From: a virus
Direction: 5' to 3' (one strand)
Virus record (IMG/VR): IMGVR_UViG_3300005618_000037
Location: 1 to 36,934 of that record
Length of the DNA: 36,934 nt
Shown: positions 7,344-13,592 of the stretch, one piece after another
How positions within the stretch are numbered: the stretch's first letter is position 1
How the letters are laid out: each line of letters begins with the position of its first letter
Notes under the pieces: generated by a model
The model's database searches: none
Told to the model about the DNA's origin: nothing
What the model saw: only the letters and a program-made list of their open reading frames with translations
Program-made: the position numbers and the translations under genes

Positions 7344-8122
7344 GACGTCCCCAACGGCAGGACGTCCTGCTGCAGCCGGTTGACGATCGCCTCGCAGTAG
7401 CGCTCATCCGCCTCAATCAGCACCGAGCGGCGACCCGACATGCGCGCGGCGACAGCGGTCGCGCCGGAGCCCGCGAACGGGTCGAGCACCACCCCGCCGG
7501 GTGGCGTGCATTCACGGACTAGCTCGGTGACGATCTTTACCGGCTTTTCGTCCTGGTGGCGCTTTTGGCCGCGCACCGACGGGGCCTCGACGACTCGGAC
7601 TGAGCGCGGCTGACGAGTGCCGTCGTCGGTCCAAACGGTTTCCCGACCTGGCCGCTGATGTGCAGCGGCGCGGCCCGCCTTGCGTACCGTGTCACCGCCA
7701 CGCATTGCCTGTGCGGCCCCCGCTGGTTCCCGATTCCATTCGTGATGCAGGTCGGTCCACCGGCCCCGGTACCAGTGGTAGGCCCACTCGTGGACCTTCA
7801 GTAGGCGGTCACGCGAGCCCGGTCCCGAACCGTTTCGCTTCAGCCACAACGCCTCTTGGGCGTGCCGCCAGCCGACGAAGTCCACAGCGTGGTCGAGGAA
7901 CATGCGGGCCGAACCGAAGGACCACAGCGTCGCTGAAGCGGGGACGGCGCTATCGAGGGCCTTGACCCAGCCGTCGGGCCACCGGTCCCACGCGGCGGCC
8001 GTCTCGCCATACGGCGGATCAGCCACCACGGCATCGGCCACGAGGCCCAGCGCGGGCAAAACCTCCCGCATATCGCCGAGGTACAGCGTCACCATTTCGT
8101 CAGCGAAATAGGGCTCAACCAC
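7340..8122 (-). CDS. N4-cytosine/N6-adenine DNA methyltransferase
   Basis: 260 residues from the GTG at 8122, chosen for GGGGAG nine bases upstream and an 8-bp overlap with the upstream gene. Motif IV DPPY is at 35-38 and motif I DPFAGSG at 214-220 near the C terminus. That order, catalytic motif first and SAM-binding motif last, is the beta class (as in MboII or CcrM). The middle (HEWAYHWYRG to KRHQDEKPVKIV, with the H-x-x-EKP block) is typical of this class. No partner restriction enzyme is visible, so it is probably an orphan phage enzyme that protects DNA from host restriction. Confidence 0.85.
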   Translation of the reverse strand: MVEPYFADEMVTLYLGDMREVLPALGLVADAVVADPPYGETAAAWDRWPDGWVKALDSAVPASATLWSFGSARMFLDHAVDFVGWRHAQEALWLKRNGSGPGSRDRLLKVHEWAYHWYRGRWTDLHHEWNREPAGAAQAMRGGDTVRKAGRAAAHQRPGRETVWTDDGTRQPRSVRVVEAPSVRGQKRHQDEKPVKIVTELVRECTPPGGVVLDPFAGSGATAVAARMSGRRSVLIEADERYCEAIVNRLQQDVLPLGTS

Positions 8123-8309
8123 GACGCTCAACTCCCCGAGCGAAGTGCTCCAACCGACGGAACACCTCGACACCAACCGACCGGCCACGAGAGTCGTACA
8201 GGTACACCGCACCTGTTCCGTCCCCGGACACCGTGCACGTCACCCGATGCGCCTTCAGACGCCTGATCAGGACCACGCCGTCGACGAGGTAGGTCACCGT
8301 CGCCTTCAC
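8115..8309 (-). CDS. 64-aa phage protein, unknown function
   Basis: A short beta-rich protein (MKATVTYLVDGVVLIRRLKA and AVYLYDSRGRSVGVEVF) wedged between the DUF5131 gene (4-bp overlap) and the methyltransferase (8-bp overlap). No family is recognised. Confidence 0.55.
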   Translation of the reverse strand: MKATVTYLVDGVVLIRRLKAHRVTCTVSGDGTGAVYLYDSRGRSVGVEVFRRLEHFARGVERRG

Positions 8310-9211
8310 CTGGACACCACCGGGTACTCATCCCAGGTCCGGCCGTCCATGTCACGCAGGGACTTCGACTTCGCGGCATACATGAAGACGCTGTTCCGCC
8401 CAGCCTCGTCATCGACCCACGTTGAACGCGAGTACCACCCATGGACATCCGCAGGAGCCCACGTTCCCCACTGCTTGAAGAAGAACGCCGTGCCGGCCGC
8501 GGCACACTGGTCGCGGAGCGAGCGTGCCCAGTCGGGGTGCATCGGCCTGGCGCCCGGACCGGACTCGCCGCCGACGATTACCCAGTCGATGGCCCGCCAA
8601 CAGCCGACCTCCGTACAGGGGTGCCGGGGGTGGTCGCAGGCCAGGGAGTCCCACAGCGTCACCGGGCCGAGCAGCGGCTCGCAGGACAGGAACCGGACGG
8701 CGGCCGGCGTTTCGAGTAGCGCGGGGATGCGGATGTCGGCCCATTTCTGGTCCTCGACGGAGACGCCCAGCCATACGTTCGGCAGAGGCCACTCCACCCG
8801 TTCGGCAGCCTTCCGTCCGATCGACTCCGAGAGTCGCAAATCGAGCGCGATGTTGAACGCTGGGCTGTTGAGGAGGGAACGCATCCGAGCGTGCCGCTTG
8901 GTCAGGATCTGGTACGTGTGCTGCGGCGTGGCCGCCATGACCGCGAACACTCGGGCGATGTAGTCGTCTGGTACGTCGTCGTGGAACAGGTCCGACATCG
9001 AGTTGACGAACACCCGGCGCGGCTTCCGCCACTTCAACGGCGCGGCCAGGCGCTCCTCGTTCAACGTCACCTGCGCGAAAGCGCCCTTGCCCTTGAATCG
9101 CTCGACGATCCGCTCCGCGTAGCAGTTGTCGCAGCCAGGACTCACCTTCGTACAGCCGGTGACCGGATTCCAGGTGGCGTCAGTCCACTCGATCTTGCTG
9201 TTCTCACCCAT
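8306..9211 (-). CDS. Phage Gp37/Gp68 family protein (DUF5131)
   Basis: 301 residues. The opening SKIEWTDATWNPVTGC followed by SPGCDNCYAER is the signature of DUF5131, the phage Gp37/Gp68 family. C20, C27 and C30 resemble a radical-SAM-type iron-sulfur cluster site. Further family blocks are VFVNSMSDLFH, QILTKR, WLGVSVEDQ, RFLSCEPLLG and WVIVGGESGPGARPM. The reaction is not established; the fold and cysteines suggest nucleic acid or nucleotide modification. It is next to a methyltransferase. The full length is present and all conserved blocks are intact. Confidence 0.85.
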   Translation of the reverse strand: MGENSKIEWTDATWNPVTGCTKVSPGCDNCYAERIVERFKGKGAFAQVTLNEERLAAPLKWRKPRRVFVNSMSDLFHDDVPDDYIARVFAVMAATPQHTYQILTKRHARMRSLLNSPAFNIALDLRLSESIGRKAAERVEWPLPNVWLGVSVEDQKWADIRIPALLETPAAVRFLSCEPLLGPVTLWDSLACDHPRHPCTEVGCWRAIDWVIVGGESGPGARPMHPDWARSLRDQCAAAGTAFFFKQWGTWAPADVHGWYSRSTWVDDEAGRNSVFMYAAKSKSLRDMDGRTWDEYPVVSR

Positions 9212-9488
9212 GGTTGGCCTCCAGTACCTTCCGGCCCGCCTCGGTCAACCGCACCGAATAGACGGATAGCGGTCCCTGTCCGTGCGGCCTGCCCTTCTCC
9301 ACCCACGGCGGAACCTCACGCAACATCTCCTCGACGCGGTCCGTGACCTTGCGGCCACCGCCGTCACCGTCCTGGTAGAACTCGTCGCCATGCCGGTCCG
9401 AGTACGACGGGTAGCCGAACACCTCACCGCGCTGGACACCCGCCAGCAGCGCCCGTCGGGTCTGCGTCGGGAATAGATCAGCGGACAT
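9204..9488 (-). CDS. Phage protein, possibly winged-helix
   Basis: 94 residues. The C-terminal phrase YSVRLTEAGRKVLEANHG and VEEMLREVPPWVE suggest a small winged helix with a terminal LTxxGRxVL, as in many short actinobacterial DNA-binding proteins. It overlaps DUF5131 by 8 bp and the LuxR-type regulator by 11 bp. Function not assigned. Confidence 0.55.
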   Translation of the reverse strand: MSADLFPTQTRRALLAGVQRGEVFGYPSYSDRHGDEFYQDGDGGGRKVTDRVEEMLREVPPWVEKGRPHGQGPLSVYSVRLTEAGRKVLEANHG

Positions 9489-9930
9489 CGGGTGCCTCCC
9501 GGAGCAGGCCGGCCTGTACCGCGATCCAGACGAGATTGGCTCGGTTACGGGCCCCGAACTTGCGGGTCAACCGCTTCAACAGCCCGTCGACCGCCTTGTC
9601 GGAGCAGCCCAACCGGCCGCCGATCTCCTTGCTGTCGAAACCCTCAGCGACAAGCCGAAGCGCCTGAAGCTGCCGGGCGGACACCTGCGGCACGGGTCCC
9701 CTCCTGATCGCCGCACGATGACGCTGAACGGTTCGGCAGGCCAAACCCAGCCGGTACGCCACCTCGTTGCTCGACAACCGCGCAGCGGTCAACAGACGCA
9801 CCGCCTCGGTACGCTCCGCCGTCGTCAACGGCATCGGCTCCGCGTTCACCGCCCGATAGACGGCCACCTCATCCAGGCCCCGACCCCGGCGCCAGCCGGA
9901 CGTACGACCCGAACGTTGACGGGCGCTCAC
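9478..9930 (-). CDS. LuxR/GerE-type HTH regulator
   Basis: 150 residues. The C-terminal half (about 82-145) is a LuxR-type helix-turn-helix: SARQLQALRLVAEGFDSKEI, then GGRLGCSDKAVDGLLKRL and ARNRANLVWIAVQAGLL. A second HTH-like segment, LTTAERTEAVRLLTAARLSS with NEVAYRLGLACRTVQRHRAAI, lies before it. There is no sensor or receiver domain, so it would act by expression level alone, probably as an early-gene switch. It starts with a GTG inside a family-2 junction repeat. Confidence 0.75.
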   Translation of the reverse strand: MSARQRSGRTSGWRRGRGLDEVAVYRAVNAEPMPLTTAERTEAVRLLTAARLSSNEVAYRLGLACRTVQRHRAAIRRGPVPQVSARQLQALRLVAEGFDSKEIGGRLGCSDKAVDGLLKRLTRKFGARNRANLVWIAVQAGLLREAPDVR

Positions 9931-10148
9931 CGGACACCTCGCAGGACGTACGGAGCCACCCGACCCCGACCCTCACGAACCTCACCAGCAGCAACAGGAC
10001 CCTGCCTGTACGGCACCAGAGCACGACCACGGTGCCTCGCCGGCATCGGCAACAACTCCCGACCCCGAACCTCCCCCGGCCCCTGGTCGTCACGATCGAA
10101 ACCGGCCGACACCGTCCAAGCCATCGCCGCCCACAAATCACCGACCAT
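9927..10148 (-). CDS. 73-aa phage protein, unknown function
   Basis: Arg- and Gly-rich peptide (VREGRGRVAPYVLRGVR at the end). The reading frame is supported by its overlap with the upstream gene (11 bp) and by the family-2 junction repeat that ends it. No family is recognised. Confidence 0.45.
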   Translation of the reverse strand: MVGDLWAAMAWTVSAGFDRDDQGPGEVRGRELLPMPARHRGRALVPYRQGPVAAGEVREGRGRVAPYVLRGVR

Positions 10149-10347
10149 TAGGGCCCTCCCACGGGGGATGAAGCAGGTAATCCGTCAGCGGCTCCGCATC
10201 GGGCAAACGGTCAACAGGACGACGGACCGGGACCTCACCGGGCTCTACGCAGCGGACATCAGTACACGTCTCGCTGTCCCGACCTGAGATCGCACCAAGA
10301 GGACAGACCCCACCCACCCAGCGGTCAGCCACCACGACGTCGCTCAT
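10138..10347 (-). CDS. 69-aa phage protein, unknown function
   Basis: It starts MSDVVVADRWVGG at the ATG in a family-2 junction repeat. Three cysteines (VCPLGA, CTDVRC) could form part of a metal site. No family is recognised. Confidence 0.5.
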   Translation of the reverse strand: MSDVVVADRWVGGVCPLGAISGRDSETCTDVRCVEPGEVPVRRPVDRLPDAEPLTDYLLHPPWEGPNGR

Positions 10348-10592
10348 AAGGTCACCTCGCTCACGTACAACCGCTCCAACTCGGCGAGGTCAACCGGCTC
10401 GACCGACGCCTGGAGCATCACGAAGGCGTCCTGAGCCTCAGACCACGAGAAGCTGTCCAGCACGAAGTTCTTCCGGTCCTGCTCGTACGCAGCAGCGTCC
10501 GAGAGACCGTCGAGGCGGACATAGACGTTGTCCCCGCCCCGGCCCTGCAACACGTGCCAGACGAGCTTCAACACCAGCACCCAGACCTTCAT
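10344..10592 (-). CDS. 82-aa phage protein, unknown function
   Basis: The N terminus MKVWVLVLKLVWHVLQGRGG is hydrophobic but short. The middle NVYVRLDGLSDAAAYEQDRKNFVLDSFSW and the acidic C terminus suggest a small alpha/beta protein. It ends in SEVTL through the junction repeat. Confidence 0.55.
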   Translation of the reverse strand: MKVWVLVLKLVWHVLQGRGGDNVYVRLDGLSDAAAYEQDRKNFVLDSFSWSEAQDAFVMLQASVEPVDLAELERLYVSEVTL

Positions 10593-10888
10593 CGCTCCAC
10601 CTCGATCCCGGACGCGTTGGCCAGATTCCAGAACGACGCCTCAGTCGCCTTGTCCTCGGGAAGGTGGTCATGGGAGCCATCCACCAGCGGGACCGTGACC
10701 TCATCACCGAGAAGCACGGCCATCTCTTCGGCGCGCTCTTCAGGGACCTCGGCCACCTCGCCGCGCGACCCGAGCCGCTTCACCGCCGCCCGGACACCGA
10801 CAGCGGCCACCAGCAGCAGCGGGATCACGCAGCCCAACGACACCGCGCCCAGCACCAGATAGGCGAAGACCGCCCCGACAATCCTCAT
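10589..10888 (-). CDS. Small membrane protein with acidic cytoplasmic tail
   Basis: 99 residues from the ATG at 10888, which overlaps the upstream stop by 4 bp (the frame continues to 10960 but that part is a shadow). Residues 1-35 form one long or two short membrane helices (IVGAVFAYLVLGAVSLGCVI and PLLLVAAVGVRAAV). The soluble tail is Glu-rich. No family is recognised. Confidence 0.55.
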   Translation of the reverse strand: MRIVGAVFAYLVLGAVSLGCVIPLLLVAAVGVRAAVKRLGSRGEVAEVPEERAEEMAVLLGDEVTVPLVDGSHDHLPEDKATEASFWNLANASGIEVER

Positions 10889-11112
10889 GACGTCGACTCC
10901 CCGTCCACCACGCGCCGCGTCAGGCACGGATGCGGAACCGCGCGGTCGAAATTGCTGCACTCGGAGCAGTTCCCATACGGGTCCGGACCGTGCAACCGCC
11001 TCACCGTGGCGACCACGCCCTGAAGACGCATCGACATGTCATGCATCGAGTCCCGCTGACGCCTCAACAGCTCAGGAGGCTCCTCACCGATGAAGTACGC
11101 GCCGCCGCTCAC
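10885..11112 (-). CDS. 75-aa phage protein with C-terminal zinc-like site
   Basis: GTG start at 11112 inside a family-2 junction repeat. A helical N terminus (PELLRRQRDSMHDMSMRLQG) leads to HGPDPYGNCSECSNFDRAVPHPC, a plausible Cys3-His zinc site. Function unknown. Confidence 0.55.
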   Translation of the reverse strand: MSGGAYFIGEEPPELLRRQRDSMHDMSMRLQGVVATVRRLHGPDPYGNCSECSNFDRAVPHPCLTRRVVDGESTS

Positions 11113-11489
11113 CGGGTCACCTCGAAGAGGAAGAGATGAGCCGGGGCGCACGCACTGCACAGCGCCTTCGCCGCCTCGATCCGCGCGTACTTGTCACCGC
11201 TGACGAAGTGCACCTCGCACGCGGCGCAGAACTGATCGCGCTCGAAGTAGCTGCGCAGCTTCTCGTGCCGCTCTGCACCGAGCATGGAACGGGCCATCGG
11301 ATCAAACCGGGCCGGCGTCAAGTCCTCCCGAAGCTGGACCAGCATCGACCGACCGGCCTCACAGAACTCGACCTGGTCGTCGAGCATGTTGATCGCGAAG
11401 CGGAAGATGTCCTGGCCGCCGGTCAGGCGCAGTTCCATGAAGGCGTCGCGGCCAGACCAGCCAGGCTCGAAGCGTGCATCGATGCTCAC
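11109..11489 (-). CDS. Phage early protein with CxxC motifs
   Basis: 126 residues. The C-terminal third holds CAACEVHF and CSACAPAH, two CxxC pairs typical of a small zinc ribbon. The N-terminal part (FMELRLTGGQDIFRFAINML) looks like a compact alpha/beta domain. It starts with GTG in one junction repeat and ends in the other (FEVTR). Confidence 0.55.
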   Translation of the reverse strand: MSIDARFEPGWSGRDAFMELRLTGGQDIFRFAINMLDDQVEFCEAGRSMLVQLREDLTPARFDPMARSMLGAERHEKLRSYFERDQFCAACEVHFVSGDKYARIEAAKALCSACAPAHLFLFEVTR

Positions 11490-11707
11490 CGGGTCACCTC
11501 GTTGATGACCAGCAGGATCGGGCCGCCGTTGCGGAAAGCCGCCGGGTTCAGCAGGATCCGGTGGGCCGCCTCATCGACCGCAGCCTCGCGGGTAGCGAAC
11601 TCGTGATCCATCAACGTCATCCCGTGCCGGGAACAGACCTCTTCCAGCACGAACACCGTCGTCGATGCGATCTTGTCGGGGGGCTTTGATACCGTTGTCG
11701 TCGCCAT
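11486..11707 (-). CDS. 73-aa phage protein, unknown function
   Basis: The start at 11707 (MATTTVSKPPDKIA) is chosen because AAGGAG lies nine bases upstream; the frame continues to 11836. The core TTVFVLEEVCSRHGMTLMDH with EFATREAAVDEAAHRIL reads as a small alpha/beta fold. It ends NEVTR through the junction repeat. Confidence 0.55.
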   Translation of the reverse strand: MATTTVSKPPDKIASTTVFVLEEVCSRHGMTLMDHEFATREAAVDEAAHRILLNPAAFRNGGPILLVINEVTR

Positions 11708-11742
11708 GACCTTGATCTCCTTCATCAGGTCGTGGGCCTTGC

Positions 11743-11772
11743 GAGTCCCTGACGATGCGACCGTCAGGGCTC
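11743..11772 (-). other. Hairpin between two early genes
   Basis: CCCTGACG (11747-11754) and CGTCAGGG (11762-11769) form a perfect 8-bp stem with a 7-base loop. Three further outer pairs form if one base is bulged. It lies in the only real gap (11708-11780) in this part of the operon. There is no T tract, so an RNA-processing site, attenuator or protein-binding site is as likely as a terminator. Confidence 0.5.
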
Positions 11773-11780
11773 GCTCTGTC

Positions 11781-12029
11781 TCAGGGCATTTCCGCGAGCA
11801 GTAGGTCGATCTCGTCGTAGCTGTGACCAGCCGCATGCAGCCGATCCACCTCGCGAGCGAAGGCCGCCTCGTCGTCGCGCCGCCGCTGTTGCGCTGCTTC
11901 GTGCTCAGCGACCCGCTCAGCGCGAGCGGCGCCGCAGTCGTGCGAGCAGAAGCCGGTACCAGTCGGGTCGTAGCCGCCGCATTCGCTGCAATCGCCAGGG
12001 ACTCCCTGGTAGAGGCAGAGGAAGGCCAT
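11781..12029 (-). CDS. Zinc-finger phage protein with helical tail
   Basis: 82 residues. CSECGGYDPTGTGFCSHDC near the N terminus is a compact four-Cys zinc site of the kind that ends in FCSxxC. It is followed by a charged helix (ERVAEHEAAQQRRRDDEAAF) and a short helical end. The ATG at 12029 and a GTG just before it both overlap the upstream stop. Confidence 0.6.
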   Translation of the reverse strand: MAFLCLYQGVPGDCSECGGYDPTGTGFCSHDCGAARAERVAEHEAAQQRRRDDEAAFAREVDRLHAAGHSYDEIDLLLAEMP

Positions 12030-12655
12030 CACGCACCCACTTCCTCAAGCGACCAGACGCCGCCAACGTCATCCAGATAGGACGGGACACCCCGGTACAG
12101 GACCGGCTCCCGGCTCGGGTCCTGCCGGTCCTTAAGCACCCAGCCGTTGTCCTTCGCCTTCACCTTCGAGGCGTACCGGGTAATCGCCAGATGGCAGTAC
12201 ACGCACGAATCCAGGAGGTTCGAGGGACGGTCAGAGAGCCGCTTCGCCACGCCATGCCGACCACCAGCGCCGCGTGCTATCCGATGCGACTTTTCCAACG
12301 CCTCGCCCCAGCAGCCCTCCATGCCGATCTCGCAGCGACCGCCGGAGCGCTTACGGACGATCGCCGCCAGATCCGGCTCGACCCGGTGACCAGTCGGACG
12401 CGAGTGGGCCAGCCAGCCCTCAGAGGCGGCGCCCCCGGCCCGCGGGCGGAGGGACTTGACCGGTACCCCTACCCCCACCCCACCCGCGGACCCCTCCACA
12501 CCGGACACCTCGAAGGGACGAGACGTACGGGGAAGCTTCAAGAACGTCGACGACGGATAGCCGCCACCGTTGGCCAGGACGTTCGCCAGCCGCTTCGCCG
12601 ACATCGGACGCATCGGCGACTTCGGGCGCGGCATCCAAGAGCGCTTCAACGCCAT
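12029..12655 (-). CDS. HNH nuclease-like protein with basic N terminus
   Basis: 208 residues. The N-terminal 95 residues are basic and low complexity. The second half has RSGGRCEIGMEGCWGEALEKSHR, then GVAKRLSDRPSNLLDSCVYCH. The Cys pairs around a central SHR and the late N-LL...C-x-x-CH are those of an HNH/McrA-type zinc nuclease. The family includes phage recombination and homing nucleases. It overlaps the methyltransferase gene by 10 bp. Confidence 0.7.
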   Translation of the reverse strand: MALKRSWMPRPKSPMRPMSAKRLANVLANGGGYPSSTFLKLPRTSRPFEVSGVEGSAGGVGVGVPVKSLRPRAGGAASEGWLAHSRPTGHRVEPDLAAIVRKRSGGRCEIGMEGCWGEALEKSHRIARGAGGRHGVAKRLSDRPSNLLDSCVYCHLAITRYASKVKAKDNGWVLKDRQDPSREPVLYRGVPSYLDDVGGVWSLEEVGA

Positions 12656-13395
12656 GACGCCACCAGCTCACGATCGGCAGTGACGATCAGGCGTCCGATG
12701 TGTTCGGCGACGGCGGGGACGACGGCTCGGCCGCCGGCTGCAACCATTTGTCGGGCAGACCCATCAGCCTCTCGATCATCAGAACGGGAGGCCGCCAGTG
12801 CCCCAACAACGTGATCACGCCATGCACCCGCTCGATCACCGAGGCCCGGTACCGACCCTGCTCGTACCGGCCCAGACCCCAGCCCCGCTTGCCCATGGAC
12901 GCCGTCGGGGTAGGCCACCAAGAGCAGCCGTTCACGCACGTGTGGTGCACCCACGGAGCACGCGGATAGCACCGACCACTCCGCATCGAACCCGATGCCG
13001 GCCAGGTCACCGAGCAAGCATCCGAAGGCGTCTCGATCAGCAAGGAGAGCTGCGACGTTCTCCACGACGACGTACCCGGGTCGTAGCTCGCGAACGACGT
13101 TGAACATCCACGGCCAGCCCCACCGAGCGTCTTCCGTGCCCATAAGGAGGCCAGCGGTCGAGAACGGTTCACAAGGGAACCCGCCGGCGACAACGTGAAC
13201 AGGTGGCCTTGGCTGTCCTCGCCACCAGTCGACGCAGGTTCGGACGTCATCGTGACGGGGCACCTCCGGCCAGTGCTTCGCGAGAACTCGACGGCAGAAC
13301 GGATCGATCTCCACCTGGCCGACCGTCGTCATGCCGGCCCGCTCCAGGCCCAACTCCAGGCCACCGATTCCAGAGAACAGCGACAGGACGTTCAC
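12646..13395 (-). CDS. dcm-like: C5-cytosine DNA methyltransferase (frame anomaly in the C-terminal third)
   Basis: 249 residues. Motif I SLFSGIGGLELGLE (5-18), motif IV GGFPCEPFS with catalytic C75, motif VI ENV (112-114), motif VIII VRERLLLVA (153-161) and a motif X-like GGRAVVPAVAEHIG (221-234) are all in this frame. Between 12,741 and 12,920, however, third-position GC falls to about 50% here, while the neighbouring frame has about 87% and spells WWPTPTAS and RLMGLPDKWL, segments that belong in this enzyme class. Either two indels hit the target-recognition region or the segment is read in another frame. Motifs for catalysis are intact; sequence recognition may be altered. Probable role: protection from restriction. 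Confidence 0.75.
   Translation of the reverse strand: MNVLSLFSGIGGLELGLERAGMTTVGQVEIDPFCRRVLAKHWPEVPRHDDVRTCVDWWRGQPRPPVHVVAGGFPCEPFSTAGLLMGTEDARWGWPWMFNVVRELRPGYVVVENVAALLADRDAFGCLLGDLAGIGFDAEWSVLSACSVGAPHVRERLLLVAYPDGVHGQAGLGSGPVRAGSVPGLGDRAGAWRDHVVGALAASRSDDREADGSARQMVAAGGRAVVPAVAEHIGRLIVTADRELVASWR
12687..13250 (-). CDS. Overlapping frame with phage methyltransferase-associated sequence
   Basis: A 187-codon open frame on the same strand as, and inside, the C5 methyltransferase gene. It contains SFASYDPGTSSWRTSQ, VTWPASGSMRSGRCYP, WWPTPTAS and LMGLPDKWL, phrases I recall from phage proteins annotated near C5 methyltransferases. Over 12,741-12,920 its codons have strongly GC-rich third positions, as real genes here do. 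Over its first half both frames look about equal. It may be an overprinted gene, or only its middle segment may be coding as part of a frameshifted methyltransferase. Confidence 0.35.
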   Translation of the reverse strand: MTSEPASTGGEDSQGHLFTLSPAGSLVNRSRPLASLWARKTLGGAGRGCSTSFASYDPGTSSWRTSQLSLLIETPSDACSVTWPASGSMRSGRCYPRAPWVHHTCVNGCSWWPTPTASMGKRGWGLGRYEQGRYRASVIERVHGVITLLGHWRPPVLMIERLMGLPDKWLQPAAEPSSPPSPNTSDA

Positions 13396-13592
13396 GGCGC
13401 ACGCTCCGCGAGCTGGACACGACGCCTACCCGGATGACCAGACAGGCCCTTACCGCGAGCCGGATTACGAGGCTCGTGGCCGGCAAGGAAGTCACGCTCC
13501 GACTTCCGGGCGGCCCGTCGCTGCTGGCGAGGAGTGAGGTCATCGCCTGTCGCCCACGCCGGCCGACCGTAGGAACTGCGGTAGTTGCTCAT
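13392..13592 (-). CDS. 66-aa basic phage protein
   Basis: Starts at the ATG at 13592 that overlaps the DUF397 gene stop by 4 bp. It is strongly basic (TPRQQRRAARKSERDFLAGH) and probably binds nucleic acid, but no domain is recognised. Confidence 0.55.
   Translation of the reverse strand: MSNYRSSYGRPAWATGDDLTPRQQRRAARKSERDFLAGHEPRNPARGKGLSGHPGRRRVQLAERAP

Larger units (their letters stand above)
9925..11501. repeat. Gene-junction repeat family 2 (four copies)
   Basis: The minus-strand sequence CGAGGTGACCCGGTGAGC occurs exactly at 11107-11124 and 11484-11501. Close variants lie at 10342-10359 (TT and A in place of CG and G) and 9925-9941 (one base shorter). Each holds the ribosome binding site GAGGTG, a TGA stop and an overlapping GTG or ATG start followed by AGC. 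Genes ending here finish in EVTR or EVTL (or GVR in the shorter copy). Confidence 0.65.
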
